Positions 6,373 through 7,156 of a stretch of DNA of 7,156 bases are shown piece by piece. The notes under the pieces were generated by a model. That model saw only the letters and a program-made list of their open reading frames with translations, had not been told where the DNA came from and made no database searches. This DNA is from Anaerolineaceae bacterium (lineage in GTDB: Bacteria; Chloroflexota; Anaerolineae; Anaerolineales; Anaerolineaceae). Location of the stretch: positions 1 through 7,156 of the forward strand of contig JAGOIM010000079.1 of assembly GCA_017995665.1 (NCBI GenBank). Reading direction: 5' to 3'. The translations under genes were made by a program, and so were the position numbers. Numbering within the stretch: the first letter of the stretch is position 1; every line of letters starts with the position of its first letter.

Positions 6373-7156
6373 TTAACCTAAAATCACTTCGATACTTGAA
6401 CCGGAGTCTGTTTTTGTAACTTCAATCCGGTTGGAGAAGTAATCTTTTAGCTCCTCGATGTGGGTGATAATCAGGATTTTTTCAAAATCATCTTTGACCG
6501 CATTAATCGCTTCAATCAAACGTTGTCTGCCCTGAGCATCCTGATTGCCAAAGCCCTCATCGATAACCAGTGTGCGCAATTTGGCTCCGGCACGATGCGA
6601 CAAAACCCGGCTAAGCGCCAGACGCAAGGCGAAATTGATTCGAAAAGCTTCACCGCCGCTGTAAGTTTCATAATCACGAACACCGGAACCGTCGCTGACG
6701 ATAATGTCAAGCGTTTCCTTTTTATCATCGCGCTTCTTATCTTTATATTCTCGTTGGGATTCAAGTTTGACACTTAAATTGTAATCGGTCAGTTTTCCAA
6801 GCAGTTCGTTGGCCTGTTCTTCAAGTTCTGGGAGTGCCTGCTCAATCAACATCGCCGGCACACCACTTTTCCCAAAAGCGGTTTCCAATTTGACATATTG
6901 CCGGATTTGCTTGTTGAGGTCGTCTTTCTCTTCCCTAAGGTTTGTCTGCCGCTCTCGTTGCTTTTCCATCGATGCCAGCGCTTGGTTGAGCTCACCAATC
7001 TTTCGGTCTGAAACAGCCTGGTCTTCACGCAGCTGATCAAGCTCACTTTCAGCTATGCGAGGATCCTGCGCCTTTTGTCTTGCCTCATTGAGAGCTTCCA
7101 CTTCTTTGTTCAAGCCTTCCCTGGCATCTTCCAGGGATTTTTGCTCGACTTGAATT
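6373..7156 (-). CDS. sbcC: Exonuclease subunit SbcC (Rad50-like SMC-family ATPase), C-terminal part
   Basis: The last 260 residues are visible; the frame remains open to the right edge, so the apparent starts inside are not real. The first 85 residues are a charged coiled coil, the returning arm of an SMC-type protein. The C-terminal ATPase lobe then follows, with the ABC signature YSGGEAFRINFALRLALS (fragment residues 165-182), Walker B TLVIDEGFG (195-203) with D199 and catalytic E200, and a H-loop in IITHIEEL with H232. This order and wording are typical of SbcC/Rad50. With the nuclease SbcD it binds and trims DNA ends and hairpins in an ATP-dependent way. Walker A and the zinc hook are in the missing part (full SbcC is around 1,000 residues). 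The sbcD gene is not in the window; it commonly lies upstream, which would be off the right edge. Confidence 0.93.
   Translation of the reverse strand, partial: IQVEQKSLEDAREGLNKEVEALNEARQKAQDPRIAESELDQLREDQAVSDRKIGELNQALASMEKQRERQTNLREEKDDLNKQIRQYVKLETAFGKSGVPAMLIEQALPELEEQANELLGKLTDYNLSVKLESQREYKDKKRDDKKETLDIIVSDGSGVRDYETYSGGEAFRINFALRLALSRVLSHRAGAKLRTLVIDEGFGNQDAQGRQRLIEAINAVKDDFEKILIITHIEELKDYFSNRIEVTKTDSGSSIEVILG

Noticed and set aside
1..7156. Mobile elements, CRISPR arrays, tRNA or rRNA genes, defence islands
   Set aside because: I saw no transposase, integrase, terminal repeats, regularly spaced repeats or RNA gene signatures. Dynamin-like and SMC-type ATPases can occur in defence loci, but here the SMC-type protein reads as housekeeping SbcC and the genes between are metabolic.

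Overview
The window looks like ordinary chromosomal DNA from a free-living bacterium of medium GC content (mid-to-high 40s percent by eye). All six protein genes lie on the minus strand, are closely packed and carry good Shine-Dalgarno sites where they matter. The gene types (dynamin-like GTPase with a two-helix membrane hairpin, ABC half-exporter, E. coli-type phosphoglucomutase, SbcC, two Nudix enzymes) are compatible with a Chloroflexota/Anaerolineae-like lineage. That is an impression, not something the sequence proves.

In order of transcription (high to low coordinates): the C-terminal end of an SbcC-type ATPase/exonuclease subunit enters from the right edge and stops at 6373. A 198-base gap with several small inverted repeats follows. 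Next comes a full phosphoglucomutase gene (6174 to 4528), then after only 12 bases an ABC exporter with fused membrane and ATPase domains (4515 to 2674). A 72-base gap holds a perfect 12-bp hairpin, followed by a small Nudix hydrolase (2601 to 2122). A 79-base gap holds the best promoter in the window (TTGTAA, 16 bp, TATAAT) and a strong ribosome binding site. These drive a 582-residue dynamin-like GTPase (2042 to 294). Eight bases after its stop begins a second Nudix hydrolase, of the ADP-ribose pyrophosphatase type, cut by the left edge inside its Nudix box.

Likely transcription units are sbcC (ending here), pgm plus the ABC exporter with possible read-through into the first Nudix gene, and the dynamin-like GTPase plus the second Nudix gene. 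Functions are DNA end processing, glucose-phosphate interconversion, export across the membrane, nucleotide clean-up and membrane remodelling. No mobile element, CRISPR array, tRNA or rRNA was seen. I found no convincing new system. The most interesting points are the dynamin-like GTPase coupled to a Nudix enzyme and flanked by a second one, and the hairpin just ahead of the GTG-started Nudix gene.
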